Part shown: in pieces, positions 39,517 to 50,307 of the stretch
How the letters are laid out: every line of letters begins with the position of its first letter
Numbering within the stretch: position 1 is the first letter of the stretch
Assembly (NCBI GenBank): GCA_963668605.1
Contig: OY764903.1
Coordinates: 7,068,001-7,132,000 of the forward strand
Direction of reading: 5' to 3'
DNA from: G963668605 sp963668605
GTDB lineage: Bacteria > Acidobacteriota > Terriglobia > Bryobacterales > Bryobacteraceae
Length of the DNA stretch: 64,000 nt
Notes under the pieces: generated by a model
Databases searched by the model: none
What the model was told of the DNA's origin: nothing
The model's input: the letters and a program-made list of their open reading frames with translations, nothing else
Program-made: the position numbers and the translations under genes

Positions 39517-40070
39517 AAGCCTCCGCCGTTGTGTTGGCGGCCGTCGCGCTGCTCTCGTGTGGCGAAGCGAGACGCTCGCTGCCCGCGCTCGGTGTGGTGC
39601 CGGACTTCACCCTCACCGATGAGCGCGGCAAGAAATTCACAGGCAAGAGTCTGAACAGCGTTGTGTGGGTGGCGGATTTCATCTACACCACATGCCAGGG
39701 GCCATGTCCGCGGATGAGTACGCAGATGCGCCAACTGCAGGAGGAGGTCAAGGATCTGCCCGATGTGAAGCTGATCTCGATTACGGTGGATCCGGAACAC
39801 GATACGCCCGATGCTCTATCGGCCTACGGCAAGCGCTACAAGGCTGACCCCGCGCGCTGGTCGTTTCTCACCGGGCCGCGCGAAACTCTGCAACTGCTAA
39901 GCAAAGATGGCTTCCACCTGGGCGACGTCGACGGAAAGCTTGAGCACAGTTCGCGTTTTGTCCTGATCGATCGCACCATGCGCATTCGCGGCTATTACGC
40001 TACGTGGGAGGCGGATGCATTGGAGAAGCTGCTGGGCGATATCCGTTATCTGCTCAAGGAGCGAGTCTGA
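39513..40070 (+). CDS. SCO1/SenC family copper chaperone
   Basis: A 185-residue thioredoxin-fold protein that delivers copper to the CuA site of cytochrome oxidase. It starts with a lipoprotein-like signal (VVLAAVALLSCGEA), so it is likely anchored outside the cytoplasmic membrane. The CxxxC copper motif is TTCQGPCP near residue 65 and the distal histidine is in EHSSRFVLID near 150. It overlaps the permease stop (ATGA) and its own stop overlaps the DUF420 start. Confidence 0.95.
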   Translation: MKASAVVLAAVALLSCGEARRSLPALGVVPDFTLTDERGKKFTGKSLNSVVWVADFIYTTCQGPCPRMSTQMRQLQEEVKDLPDVKLISITVDPEHDTPDALSAYGKRYKADPARWSFLTGPRETLQLLSKDGFHLGDVDGKLEHSSRFVLIDRTMRIRGYYATWEADALEKLLGDIRYLLKERV

Positions 40071-40483
40071 TGGCGTTGCGCGACCTGCCGGCGCTCAATG
40101 CCGTTTTGAATAGTCTCTGCGCCGCATTGCTGGTGTGGGGTTATCTACTGATTCGCCGCCGGCAGGTGACCCGGCACCGCAGGGTGATGACCGCGGCTTT
40201 CGCGGTTTCGTGCGCGTTTCTCGTGAGCTATCTCGTCTACCACTTCAACGTCGGCTCCGTGCGATTTCAGAAAACGGGCTGGATCCGCGGCGTCTATTTC
40301 ACGATCCTGCTAACGCATACTGTGCTGGCCGCCGCGGTCGCACCAATGGCCATCGTCACGCTACGCCGCGGTTGGACAGGCCGCGTCGAACTGCATCGCA
40401 AGATTGCGAAATGGACGCTGCCCATCTGGCTGTATGTCAGCGTAACGGGTGTTGCGGTTTACTGGATGCTGTACCGGATGTAG
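40070..40483 (+). CDS. DUF420 membrane protein
   Basis: A 137-residue protein with four predicted helices; the conserved histidines RHRRVMTAAF, YLVYHFNVG, LLTHTVLAA and LHRKIAKWTLP match DUF420 proteins (YozB/CtaM-like), which accompany cytochrome oxidase assembly genes and are implicated in oxidase maturation. The ATG overlaps the Sco stop (TGATG). It closes the ctaA-ctaB-ABC-sco-DUF420 operon; no oxidase subunit genes follow. Confidence 0.93.
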   Translation: MALRDLPALNAVLNSLCAALLVWGYLLIRRRQVTRHRRVMTAAFAVSCAFLVSYLVYHFNVGSVRFQKTGWIRGVYFTILLTHTVLAAAVAPMAIVTLRRGWTGRVELHRKIAKWTLPIWLYVSVTGVAVYWMLYRM

Positions 40484-40530
40484 CTGCGATAGTTTGGTGC
40501 AGTTCAAATACTGGATGTTTTCACATTTGC

Positions 40531-40577
40531 CAAGCCCGAAGGGCGAAAGATCATAGCCCACGGCGTGAGCCGTGAGG
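40531..40577 (+). repeat. Left arm of inverted repeat flanking a RAYT remnant
   Basis: Forty-seven bases beginning CAAGCCCGAAGGGCGAAAGA. The reverse complement of 40813-40859 matches it nearly everywhere (four mismatches by eye). Both copies contain a short hairpin (AGCCCGAAGGGCG), as REP elements do. Confidence 0.85.
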
Positions 40578-40666
40578 AATAGAGTGTTAGCGATTCCGAG
40601 CCCCGGAACGGGGCGAAAGGCTGGTCTCAGCCCCATGAGGTCGCGCATATCGTATGCCATGCTTCC

Positions 40667-40768
40667 GTACGGGAACAGCCTGGCGGCAAACTGAGGTGAC
40701 AAGTTGCAGGCACGGTTCTTCGTGGAAAAGACGACGTGAACGAGCAGGGCAGCGAAGCTGTGCGGCAT
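40667..40768 (-). pseudogene. Fragment of a REP-associated (IS200-like, Y1) transposase
   Basis: From an ATG at 40768, 34 codons read MPHSFAALLVHVVFSTKNRA and on to ARLFPY, the N-terminus of TnpA_REP/IS200-like tyrosine transposases. The similarity then stops: the HUH motif and the catalytic tyrosine are missing, and repeat-like sequence follows. It is therefore a deletion remnant inside a nested pair of inverted repeats. Confidence 0.8.
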
Positions 40769-40812
40769 AGACTTACGCTCCGTTCCGGGGCTACGTGGCC
40801 GATCCGATGTGT

Positions 40813-40859
40813 CCCCACGGCTTGCGCCGTCGGCTATGATCTTTCGCCCTTCGGGCTTG
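40813..40859 (-). repeat. Right arm of inverted repeat flanking a RAYT remnant
   Basis: Inverted copy of 40531-40577. A second, inner pair built on AGCCCCGGAACGGGGCG lies at about 40600-40617 and 40782-40798, again inverted, giving a REPIN-like layout. The whole 40484-40882 gap holds only these repeats and the transposase fragment. Confidence 0.85.
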
Positions 40860-40882
40860 ATCGATAGTGGACCCCGTGCACC

Positions 40883-42235
40883 CTACCGCTTCCGGCCCAC
40901 GCGTTCCATCACGGAGTGGATCGCGTCGAAGACCAACTCTTCGACTTGGTCGTTGAACGGTCCGGGCTGGCCGTAGTACACCATGCTGTCCACGACTTCG
41001 TAACCGCCTTCCTTCAAAACACGCAGCGAAGGGATGTAGCACATCACATCGTTGGAATAGCCGGCGACTATGAGGTGCTCGCCCTTGCCGTACTCCCGCT
41101 TGGCGCGCAGGCTGTAGTCGACTACGACTTCACCGCCCAGCGCCAGCAGTGTAAGATCCTTATCGAACCGGATGGCCTGCACGGGATAAGGCGTGCGGCG
41201 AATCGGTACCCCTTCGGCGTAAGCTTTGAGCATCGCTTTGGCACGGCGCGCGACAGGAGCTTTCGGGCTCTCGAGATCCCGTTCGTACTGCTCGCGCGTG
41301 TGCGGTGCGAACTCGAGTTCAGTGACTTTGTAGGCTGCGCGAATGGGCGGGCGGAGCGGCTGCAGTTTCGTGCGCAGCACGCGATTCACCTCCTCCGCGA
41401 GCGTTCTGCCATGTGCCATGGCGAGGTCGAGCGTGCCGCGCGGATTGGGGTTCGCGTCACCGCCGCAGAGTTGCAGGAAGAGCGCCGTGGTTCCGGGGTT
41501 CGCCGCTTCGATACCGCTCTGCGCGGCGCCGGCCCAGTCGCCGCTGATCTGGTAGAAGTCGCCGCCGAGTGTGGTGCTATGGCATGCGTAAGCGAATAGA
41601 ACGGCGCGCAGTCGACCGTCCGGCGCGGCGATCCGGATCACCGGTACGTCGTGATCGACAGGGCCATTCGCATTCACGCCCAGCTTGATTCCTTTGGCTG
41701 TCGGCTCGCGGCGATTGACCGCGATGCCAACGCTACCGTGGCCGATGGCAATTTGAGCCGGCGCGAGGTCGCCGATGGCTGCGCCAATCACGGTTGCCAG
41801 ATCGTCGATCAGCTTCTGTGTGTACTCGCGGATACGCTGTTCCTGCTCCGGCGGCAGATCGAACATCGTAGTCAGATTGCTGCGAATTACGGGCCCGCTG
41901 TGAATGTGCGAGGAGTTGAAGACGATGCCCGCACGATCGAGGTTGTACTCTTTGATCACGCGCAGGGAGACGAGATCAGTGATCGCGCGCGGCATCCCGA
42001 TCAGATCGCTAGTGACGATGACGGCGCGTTTTTTGCCGTCGTCGAGGACCAGAGCTTTGGCCCACAGTTTCTGCGCTACGCTATCGGCCGGCCGCGTGCG
42101 GCTCGCATAGCCGGAAAGCCAAATGCCTGGCGGCGGTGTGATGTCGACGTGCGCGACACCCGCACGGAAACCGGCGCCCGCCAGCCCCGCGGCGGTTGCG
42201 AAGAAAATCAGAAAGGCACTCAGTACGCGCGTCAT
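40883..42235 (-). CDS. Secreted neutral/alkaline ceramidase-like protein
   Basis: A 450-residue protein with signal peptide MTRVLSAFLIFFATAAGLAGA. It matches the N-terminal domain of neutral ceramidases (PF04734): FRAGVAHVDITPPPGIWLSGYASR near residue 25, VIVTSDLIGMP, FNSSHIHSGPV near 108 and FAYACHSTTLGG near 215, the histidines that bind zinc. It lacks the second ceramidase domain and is shorter than the 600-700-residue true ceramidases. The class is common in Acidobacteria and Planctomycetes; substrate is uncertain. Confidence 0.88.
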   Translation of the reverse strand: MTRVLSAFLIFFATAAGLAGAGFRAGVAHVDITPPPGIWLSGYASRTRPADSVAQKLWAKALVLDDGKKRAVIVTSDLIGMPRAITDLVSLRVIKEYNLDRAGIVFNSSHIHSGPVIRSNLTTMFDLPPEQEQRIREYTQKLIDDLATVIGAAIGDLAPAQIAIGHGSVGIAVNRREPTAKGIKLGVNANGPVDHDVPVIRIAAPDGRLRAVLFAYACHSTTLGGDFYQISGDWAGAAQSGIEAANPGTTALFLQLCGGDANPNPRGTLDLAMAHGRTLAEEVNRVLRTKLQPLRPPIRAAYKVTELEFAPHTREQYERDLESPKAPVARRAKAMLKAYAEGVPIRRTPYPVQAIRFDKDLTLLALGGEVVVDYSLRAKREYGKGEHLIVAGYSNDVMCYIPSLRVLKEGGYEVVDSMVYYGQPGPFNDQVEELVFDAIHSVMERVGRKR

Positions 42236-42247
42236 CGGTCTGCTCCG

Positions 42248-42862
42248 CTACACCCAGACTTTGTCGAGCGGCTCGCCCTGCTTGCATTTCTCACACGATT
42301 CCGCGTTGATGCTGTAATGTGCGTCAAGTTTCGCAAGATAGCAGAGCGGCAGCGGGCTGAAGTCCGGCGTCTTCGGAGTGGGCTGGTAGATCACCACGGC
42401 GATGCCGACGACTTGCGCGCCATTCGATTCGATCAGGCGTTTCATTTCCATCAGCTTCGTGCCGGTGCGCAGGATGTCGTCGACAAGCAGGACCTTCTCG
42501 CCGGGCAACTGTTCGAGATACTGCCGGAAGCGCATCGGCTGATTTTCGTTGTCACGCTCGGCCCAATAGACCTGCTTGGCGCGCAGCGCTTCGCAGACGC
42601 CGTAAGCCACCGGAAGTCCGCCGGTAGCGGGGGCCACAATGGACAACTCCGGGATCATGGCGCGAATCTCGGAATTCGCGCGGACCATTCGGCTGAGGGC
42701 GACGCTGAGCAGTTTCGCCGCCTCGTAGTGGCGCATGGCCAGCGCGACTTGCAGGTACTCGTCGGAGTGCAGGCCGTTGCGATATTCAAAGTGACCGTCC
42801 CGCAGCGCGCCAGTTTGCCGCAGCAGTTCGACGATCTCGTCCTGGGTCGGTATCAGGTGCAT
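42248..42862 (-). CDS. pyrE: Orotate phosphoribosyltransferase
   Basis: Joins orotate with PRPP to give OMP. The 204-residue protein has the PRPP loop VLLVDDILRTGTKL near residue 125 and APATGGLPVAYGV near 87. A C-terminal tail ESCEKCKQGEPLDKVWV with a CxxC pair extends beyond the E. coli protein and is seen in some deep-branching bacterial PyrE-like proteins. The ATG at 42862 is two bases after the stop of the sugar transferase gene. It is far from pyrRBC at the other end of the window. Confidence 0.9.
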   Translation of the reverse strand: MHLIPTQDEIVELLRQTGALRDGHFEYRNGLHSDEYLQVALAMRHYEAAKLLSVALSRMVRANSEIRAMIPELSIVAPATGGLPVAYGVCEALRAKQVYWAERDNENQPMRFRQYLEQLPGEKVLLVDDILRTGTKLMEMKRLIESNGAQVVGIAVVIYQPTPKTPDFSPLPLCYLAKLDAHYSINAESCEKCKQGEPLDKVWV

Positions 42863-42864
42863 GT

Positions 42865-44280
42865 TTAGTGGGCTCCTCTTCCCGTCAGCACGCGAGGTAT
42901 GGTGCGTAGGATGATCTTCCAATCGAGAGCCAGCGACCATTTGTCGATGTACTCCATATCGAGTTTCATCCAGGTATCGAAGTCGAGCGCATCGCGGCCC
43001 GAGATGGCCCACAGACAGGTGAGTCCGGGACGCATACGCAGCCGGCGGCGCTGCCAGCGCTGGTAATTTTCCACTTCGCCGGGGACGGCGGGACGCGGAC
43101 CGACCAGCGACATATCGCCACGCAGGACATTCCAAAGCTGCGGCCATTCGTCCACCGAGAATTTGCGCAGCCAGCGTCCGACGCTCGTCAGCCGCGGGTC
43201 GTCCGGGATCTTGAACGCGGTCGACTTGCAGTTGAGGTGTTCGAGCGACGCCTTCAGCTCCTCGGCGTTGTCGCACATCGAACGGAACTTGTAGAACGTG
43301 AAATGGCGGCCATTCAAGCCGCAGCGCACCTGGCGAAAGATCGCCGGTCCGGGCGAAGTAATGCGGATCAGCGCGGCAATCAGCAACATGAACGGCAGCG
43401 ACAGAATCAGCGCGGCGAGGGCGAGCAGGAAGTCGATGACGCGTTTCAGGAACAGGCGGATCTCGTCGTGAGGCGCCGCGGAAAACGTCAGCAGCGGCGC
43501 AACGCCGAGGCGTTCAAGGTAGACGTCGCTGTTGACATGCGGAAAGAAATCCACGACCACGCGCGTGCGGATCCCCTCTTCATCGCACATCAGGAATGTA
43601 TCCTCCAATTCCGCCAGGCTGTTACTGGGTACCGCGAAAATTATCTCGTCGATGACAATGGCGCGCAAGAGTGCGGGCAACTCGGCGAGGGGATAAACGG
43701 GATACTCCTTCTCGAAGGTCAGGTGGCGAACGGTCAGATCGGATGTCTCGTCGAGAAATCCGCGCAGACGGATGCCGTACTTGGCGGAACGCTCAAGCTG
43801 CGCGCCCAGGCGCAAGGCGCCTGCTCCGGTGCCGACCACCATGATGTAATGCGGCGCTCCGAATTCCCTGCGGATTACGCCGACCAACTGGCCGGCGCGC
43901 AGACGGAACAGACACAGCAGAATCCAACTGTAGACGGCGAAGAGCGCCATGAAAGCGCGGCTCAGATCCAGGCGCAGGACGAACTGAAGCAGAACCACGC
44001 CAATCGCGCCGAGCGCACACTGTCGGAACGTGTCGCGCAAAATCACCCGCGGCTGCGCCGAATCGAGGCGTTCGTAAACGAGTAGCCAGTAGCCCAGCAG
44101 AACCCACAATAGGGACGACGACAGTAACAATAGCGCCTTTACCGGCACCGTGAGAAAGAAGATGTTATCGAGGCTCAGTAGGAGGCGCGTCTGGTAGGCG
44201 GCCTCGAACGCCAGGATAGTGATCAGGACATCCGACAGCCCGAAGAGGACTCGCGCCTTTCTCTGGTGTTTGGTAAACAC
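42865..44280 (-). CDS. Polyprenyl glycosylphosphotransferase (exopolysaccharide initiation)
   Basis: A 471-residue membrane enzyme that transfers a sugar phosphate to undecaprenyl phosphate to start polysaccharide synthesis. Four N-terminal helices (residues about 10-130) are followed by a CoA-binding-like Rossmann part ([15 protein letters not shown] near 148) and the C-terminal bacterial sugar transferase domain from [14 protein letters not shown] near 275, with RVRCG/FYKFRSM and [16 protein letters not shown] near 400. No other polysaccharide genes are adjacent. It is probably cotranscribed with pyrE. Confidence 0.92.
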   Translation of the reverse strand: MFTKHQRKARVLFGLSDVLITILAFEAAYQTRLLLSLDNIFFLTVPVKALLLLSSSLLWVLLGYWLLVYERLDSAQPRVILRDTFRQCALGAIGVVLLQFVLRLDLSRAFMALFAVYSWILLCLFRLRAGQLVGVIRREFGAPHYIMVVGTGAGALRLGAQLERSAKYGIRLRGFLDETSDLTVRHLTFEKEYPVYPLAELPALLRAIVIDEIIFAVPSNSLAELEDTFLMCDEEGIRTRVVVDFFPHVNSDVYLERLGVAPLLTFSAAPHDEIRLFLKRVIDFLLALAALILSLPFMLLIAALIRITSPGPAIFRQVRCGLNGRHFTFYKFRSMCDNAEELKASLEHLNCKSTAFKIPDDPRLTSVGRWLRKFSVDEWPQLWNVLRGDMSLVGPRPAVPGEVENYQRWQRRRLRMRPGLTCLWAISGRDALDFDTWMKLDMEYIDKWSLALDWKIILRTIPRVLTGRGAH

Positions 44281-44309
44281 GTCTCGCAGATCAGGATATC
44301 AGAGCCGCG

Positions 44310-44482
44310 TCAGCAACATTTCGGACGGGAGTACTTGGCCCTCAGGTGGTGTTCGCAGAAGTGGCGCCATTCCGCGCCCGAATGCGGGCGGCCCAGTGCG
44401 GCGAGGTGGCGCGCGTAGGCGCTCTCGTCGGAAAGCTCGCGCAGTATGCCGATCACGATCTTGCCGAAAGCCCGGAGTCGCT

Positions 44483-44486
<4 letters not shown>
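44310..44486 (-). CDS. ybdD: YbdD/YjiX family small protein
   Basis: A 58-residue protein ([20 protein letters not shown], then [11 protein letters not shown] and a C-terminal CC). It is the DUF466/YbdD partner that almost always follows cstA. Its ATG overlaps the cstA stop (ATGA). The role is unproven; a link to peptide or pyruvate uptake by the CstA partner is known in enterobacteria. Confidence 0.9.
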
Positions 44487-46549
<2,063 letters not shown>

Positions 46550-46859
46550 AAAGTGAAATTGTCTAACACCGACTGCGCCCACTGCAAGTTATTGATTTTT
46601 CGTCGGTGGTCTGCGGCGTAGGTGGGCACATTGGGCGCATTCTGACCACATTTTGACCACAACTATTTCTCTAGTGGTGGGCGTGGCGTTGTTGGCGCAG
46701 TGGTGGCAAGCAGCCCTCCAGACACGACCGAGGAGAATATTTATAAGGAAGGCAACTTCAGAGTGCGATACGGCAGGGGATTTCCCTTCGAGCGTGCTCC
46801 TTTGGTAGATTGGTACCAATTAAGCAACAGGCAGATTTCCGCTCGCTGTGGAGGACCAT
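46550..46859. other. Gene-free junction between core chromosome and accessory island
   Basis: I find no convincing gene in these 310 bp. They contain a short direct repeat (GACCACA at 46639 and GACCACA again at 46651), a GC-rich stretch, and then AT-richer sequence leading to the palindrome at 46809. The change in texture marks the left edge of the acquired DNA, but no integrase or tRNA end is visible. Confidence 0.5.
46809..46820. promoter_or_regulatory. Perfect palindrome, candidate operator of the R-M operon
   Basis: ATTGGTACCAAT, 12 bp and self-complementary, 39 bp before the start of the small regulator gene. It is the expected kind of site for a ribbon-helix-helix or controller protein to repress its own operon. 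Not proven. Confidence 0.5.
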
Positions 46860-47069
46860 ATGAAGCGCCCCACCACCACGCGCCAGATTCACGTTCGGGT
46901 TTCCCCCGGACTGAAGAAGGCCATCAAGATGTTTTGCGTCCGCAGTAGCACAACAGAGCAGTCATGGATCCATGCGCTCGTCGAAGACGAATTGCGGCGC
47001 AAGGCCCCCGACCTGTGGACGCCGGGCACGGAAGAGGGTTCGCCTTCCATGAAGGCGACGAGGTACTAA
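46860..47069 (+). CDS. Small ribbon-helix-helix-like DNA-binding protein
   Basis: A 69-residue protein from the ATG at 46860, six bases after a GAGGA site. It reads TTRQIHVRVSPGLKKAIKMF, a strand followed by a helix as in ribbon-helix-helix (CopG/Arc) or mobilisation-type small regulators, then SWIHALVEDELRRKA. It lies two bases before the ATPase gene and so is the first gene of the R-M operon; a controller role is my inference. The HTH-type controller of classic R-M systems is a different fold. Confidence 0.7.
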   Translation: MKRPTTTRQIHVRVSPGLKKAIKMFCVRSSTTEQSWIHALVEDELRRKAPDLWTPGTEEGSPSMKATRY

Positions 47070-47071
47070 CC

Positions 47072-49216
47072 ATGGCGATCGCACAACAACCAAAGATAGT
47101 CGCGAAGGCAGCGGTGGCCAACAAGTATGTGATGACCATCTCGCGGCTGACGGTTGATAAACTCGGCGTCAAGTTGTACGACCGCGTCTCCGCCGTCATC
47201 GCCGAACTCGTGTCGAACAGCTACGACGCGGACGCGATGAAGGTCACGATCACCGCACCGATGGGCGAGTACCTCGCCGGACGCAGCCAGGACGAAATCA
47301 AGGATAAGGGGTACACCATTGAGGTCGCCGATAACGGCATCGGGATGACTCCCGACGAGGTTAACCGCTACTACCTCCGCGTCGGTGCCGAACGACGGAA
47401 AGACGAACGCGGCGACAAATCCAAGAAATTCGCTCGGAAAGTCATGGGTCGCAAAGGTGTCGGCAAGCTCGCTCCCTTTGGTATCTGTCACCAGATAGAA
47501 ATTTTCACGTGCGGCGGCAAGCCTATCGACGGGAAAGACGCCACTGGCAAGAACGCTCGCGGCTACCGCACCGCCCACCTCATTCTCAATCGCGACGAAA
47601 TCCTCAAGGACGAGGATCACGACTATCTCCCAACCATCGGCAAACTTGATGGCACCGTCGCGAAAAAGAGTGGGACAACGATCACGCTGCGTAAGTTCGC
47701 CTACCGAAAAGTCCCGACCATTGAGGAATTCTCGCGCGCCCTCGCGCAACGCTTCGGCGTGAAATCCAGCAACTGGCATATCGACATCATCGATGCGCTC
47801 AAAACGCCAACAGACCCCGCGCACAAGGCAACTGTCGGAGACTTTGACGTCCCGACAATGGAGAACACCAAAATCTCGTTCTGTCCCAGCGATGCGGATG
47901 AAATCGATGGTCTCGTCTTCGACACCGCAGCGAAGCCCATTGACGGTTTGAACGCAGGATTCACCTGCAACGGCAAGAACTACCCCATCACCGGTTGGGT
48001 TGCGTATGCCAAGGACCCATACAAAGACGATCTCATGGCCGGCGTGCGCATCTACTGCCGAGGGAAAATCGCGGCACAAACCAGCGTCTTCAACCGCAAG
48101 GCCGGCTTCACCGGAGAACACGACGTACGCTCCTACCTCGTCGGGGCAATCCACGCGGACTGGCTCGACGAACAGGAAGACCTCATCCAAACCGACCGGC
48201 GCGACATCCTCTGGTCCCACGAACTCGGACAGGAATTCGAGAAATGGGGACAAGTCGTCGTGAGAAAGATCGGCACCCGGTCCCGCGACCCCATGAAGAA
48301 AAAAACATGGGAGCGATTCAAAGAGGTCGCTAACCTCGACAAACGAGTGCAAGAAGCGTTCCCCCGCGACGATCAAGCGTCGCTGCGCGAGCGCGCGATC
48401 AAAGTCGCGCAAATGGTCGGACAGACGATCAGAGCGGACGAAGTCGAGGATGCGGAACATGTCGAGCACTTCGTACAACTCAGCCTCATGCTCGCACCTG
48501 TCATCACGCTCGACGAAAAACTGCGAGCCGCCGCGGATTCCAACGATTCACCATTAATGGTCGTCACCGACATTCTCCGCACGGCACGCGTCGCGGAACT
48601 CGCGTCGTTCGGACGCATCGCCGAAGACCGAATACGCGTCATCGAGAAAGTGGAAAGCCTCAAAGATGATCCGAACACCTTGGAGTCAGCCTTCCAAACG
48701 CTCATTGACACCTGCCCCTGGCTGATCGACCCACAATGGTCACCCATCACGGCCAACCAAGCGTTTTCGACCCTGCGCAAAGAATTCGTCAAGTTCTTCA
48801 AGCAGAAAACCGGCACCGATCTGAACCTCGAAAATTTCAGCGACCCAAAGAAACGCGCCGATTTCGTGATGAGCAGCCAGGACGGCGCGATACAAATTAT
48901 CGAGATCAAACAACCACACCACAAGCTCATCGACAAAGAAGTGGACCGCATCGTGAAGTACCGCGATCTCATGGACGAATTCCTCAATATGGACGGTCAC
49001 GGGGAATTCAAGAAACACTTCTCCAACTTCCGCATCACCTTAGTCTGCGACACCGTGACCCTCGACGGCACGCGACGCGCGGCGTTCGAGGGCATGAAGA
49101 AAGAAGGTCAACTGCTGCACATCACCTGGAAAGTGTTCCTGCTCAAGACGCGTCAGATGCACAAGTCCTTCCTCGACGAGGCAGAGCGGCTAAAGACCGA
49201 GGGGCACAAAGCATGA
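47072..49216 (+). CDS. MutL/MORC-like GHKL ATPase fused to a PD-(D/E)XK nuclease domain
   Basis: A 714-residue protein. Residues 45-55 (ELVSNSYDADA) are the GHKL N-box, 85-92 (VADNGIGM) the G1 box and 126-134 (GRKGVGKLA) the G2 box, as in MutL, Hsp90 and MORC. A middle transducer-like part and helical region (about 250-500) follow. The C-terminal part, from about 570, resembles DUF4263/Shedu nucleases: Asp597 in RADFVM and Glu611-x-Lys613 in IEIKQP fit a PD-(D/E)XK active site. Such ATPases are known in R-M loci with C5 methyltransferases and Vsr. I infer it is the restriction component. Its stop overlaps the methyltransferase start (ATGA). Confidence 0.88.
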   Translation: MAIAQQPKIVAKAAVANKYVMTISRLTVDKLGVKLYDRVSAVIAELVSNSYDADAMKVTITAPMGEYLAGRSQDEIKDKGYTIEVADNGIGMTPDEVNRYYLRVGAERRKDERGDKSKKFARKVMGRKGVGKLAPFGICHQIEIFTCGGKPIDGKDATGKNARGYRTAHLILNRDEILKDEDHDYLPTIGKLDGTVAKKSGTTITLRKFAYRKVPTIEEFSRALAQRFGVKSSNWHIDIIDALKTPTDPAHKATVGDFDVPTMENTKISFCPSDADEIDGLVFDTAAKPIDGLNAGFTCNGKNYPITGWVAYAKDPYKDDLMAGVRIYCRGKIAAQTSVFNRKAGFTGEHDVRSYLVGAIHADWLDEQEDLIQTDRRDILWSHELGQEFEKWGQVVVRKIGTRSRDPMKKKTWERFKEVANLDKRVQEAFPRDDQASLRERAIKVAQMVGQTIRADEVEDAEHVEHFVQLSLMLAPVITLDEKLRAAADSNDSPLMVVTDILRTARVAELASFGRIAEDRIRVIEKVESLKDDPNTLESAFQTLIDTCPWLIDPQWSPITANQAFSTLRKEFVKFFKQKTGTDLNLENFSDPKKRADFVMSSQDGAIQIIEIKQPHHKLIDKEVDRIVKYRDLMDEFLNMDGHGEFKKHFSNFRITLVCDTVTLDGTRRAAFEGMKKEGQLLHITWKVFLLKTRQMHKSFLDEAERLKTEGHKA

Positions 49217-50304
49217 AGCCTCGCCCAACAGCCATAGCACCGGTCGCGGTCGACCTCTTCTCCGGGGCTGGAGGACTGACGCTGGGCTTGAAGCGAGCGG
49301 GCTTTCGTGTCGCCGCCGCCATCGAAATCGAGAGCCATGCATTCGCGACCTACAAGACCAATCATCCCGATGTCGCGGCGCTCAAGCAGGACATCCGCAC
49401 CGTCAAAGGCGCGCACCTGAAGAAAATGGCCGGAGGAACTATCGATCTCCTCGCCGGCTGCCCACCCTGCCAAGGATTCTCCAGTCTCACCAACACTTCG
49501 ACGAAGCGGGATCCACGCAACAACCTCGTCTTGGAAATGGCGCGCATGGTCAAGGAGACAAAGCCCCGCGCAGTGATGATGGAGAATGTACCCGGCCTCG
49601 CTGACCGCGGCAAACGGCTCTTCAACCGCCTGCTCAAAACGCTCGACGAACTCGGCTACAAGTATACGTGGGATATCTTGCAAGTGGCTGACTACGGCGT
49701 GCCACAGAACCGGCGCCGCCTTGTGCTGCTGGCATCCAAAGAAGTCATACTGACGATTCCACCCTACACACACAGCAGAACCGGCGAAGATGGCTTATCT
49801 AAATGGAAGACCTTGCGCCAAACAATCGGCGACATGGCATCGCCCACTTTATTGGATGACTCGCAGAAGACGGGTGGACCGCAACGTCTCAACTGGCACG
49901 TGGTGCGACGGCTCTCACCACAAAATATCGCACGCCTCCGCAAGACGAAACCCGGCGTGAGCCGTGCAGAACTGCCAGACCATCTTCGTCCGGATTGCCA
50001 CAAGGCCATCAACACAGGCTACACGAACGTGTATGGCCGCATGAGCTGGGACCAATTGCCCGTCACCATGACAGGTGGCTGCACAACATTGAGCAAAGGT
50101 CGCTTCGGCCATCCCGAGGAGCTACGCACGATCTCCGTGCGGGAGGCAGCGCGTATTCAAACCTTTCCCGATGACTACATCTTCGATAGCCCGTACATGG
50201 AATATGTGTGCGGCATGATCGGGAACGCCCTCCCGTGCGACTTCGCGGAGATTCTCGCCACGTCTGTCGCAAAGCAACTCCAACAAACGCCTAAGAAGAA
50301 GTAG
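49213..50304 (+). CDS. DNA (cytosine-5-)-methyltransferase
   Basis: A 363-residue Dcm-type enzyme that methylates cytosine at C5 in a specific DNA site. Motif I DLFSGAGGLTLGL is at 14-26, the catalytic Cys86 in PPCQGFSS, MMENVPGL near 119, QNRRRLVLLA near 160, and the closing motifs IQTFPDDY and GNALP near 340. The target recognition domain (about 190-300) is short and its specificity cannot be read. It protects host DNA from the linked nuclease. The start is coupled to the ATPase stop. Confidence 0.95.
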   Translation: MKPRPTAIAPVAVDLFSGAGGLTLGLKRAGFRVAAAIEIESHAFATYKTNHPDVAALKQDIRTVKGAHLKKMAGGTIDLLAGCPPCQGFSSLTNTSTKRDPRNNLVLEMARMVKETKPRAVMMENVPGLADRGKRLFNRLLKTLDELGYKYTWDILQVADYGVPQNRRRLVLLASKEVILTIPPYTHSRTGEDGLSKWKTLRQTIGDMASPTLLDDSQKTGGPQRLNWHVVRRLSPQNIARLRKTKPGVSRAELPDHLRPDCHKAINTGYTNVYGRMSWDQLPVTMTGGCTTLSKGRFGHPEELRTISVREAARIQTFPDDYIFDSPYMEYVCGMIGNALPCDFAEILATSVAKQLQQTPKKK

Positions 50305-50307
50305 GAT

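Noticed and set aside
41651..42868. 405-codon plus-strand frame
   Set aside because: Antisense to the ceramidase-like gene and pyrE.
46589..46819. 76-codon minus-strand frame at the island edge
   Set aside because: No ribosome site and no protein-like character; treated as non-coding junction.
47066..48478. 470-codon minus-strand frame
   Set aside because: Antisense to the GHKL ATPase, whose three ATP motifs fix the true strand.
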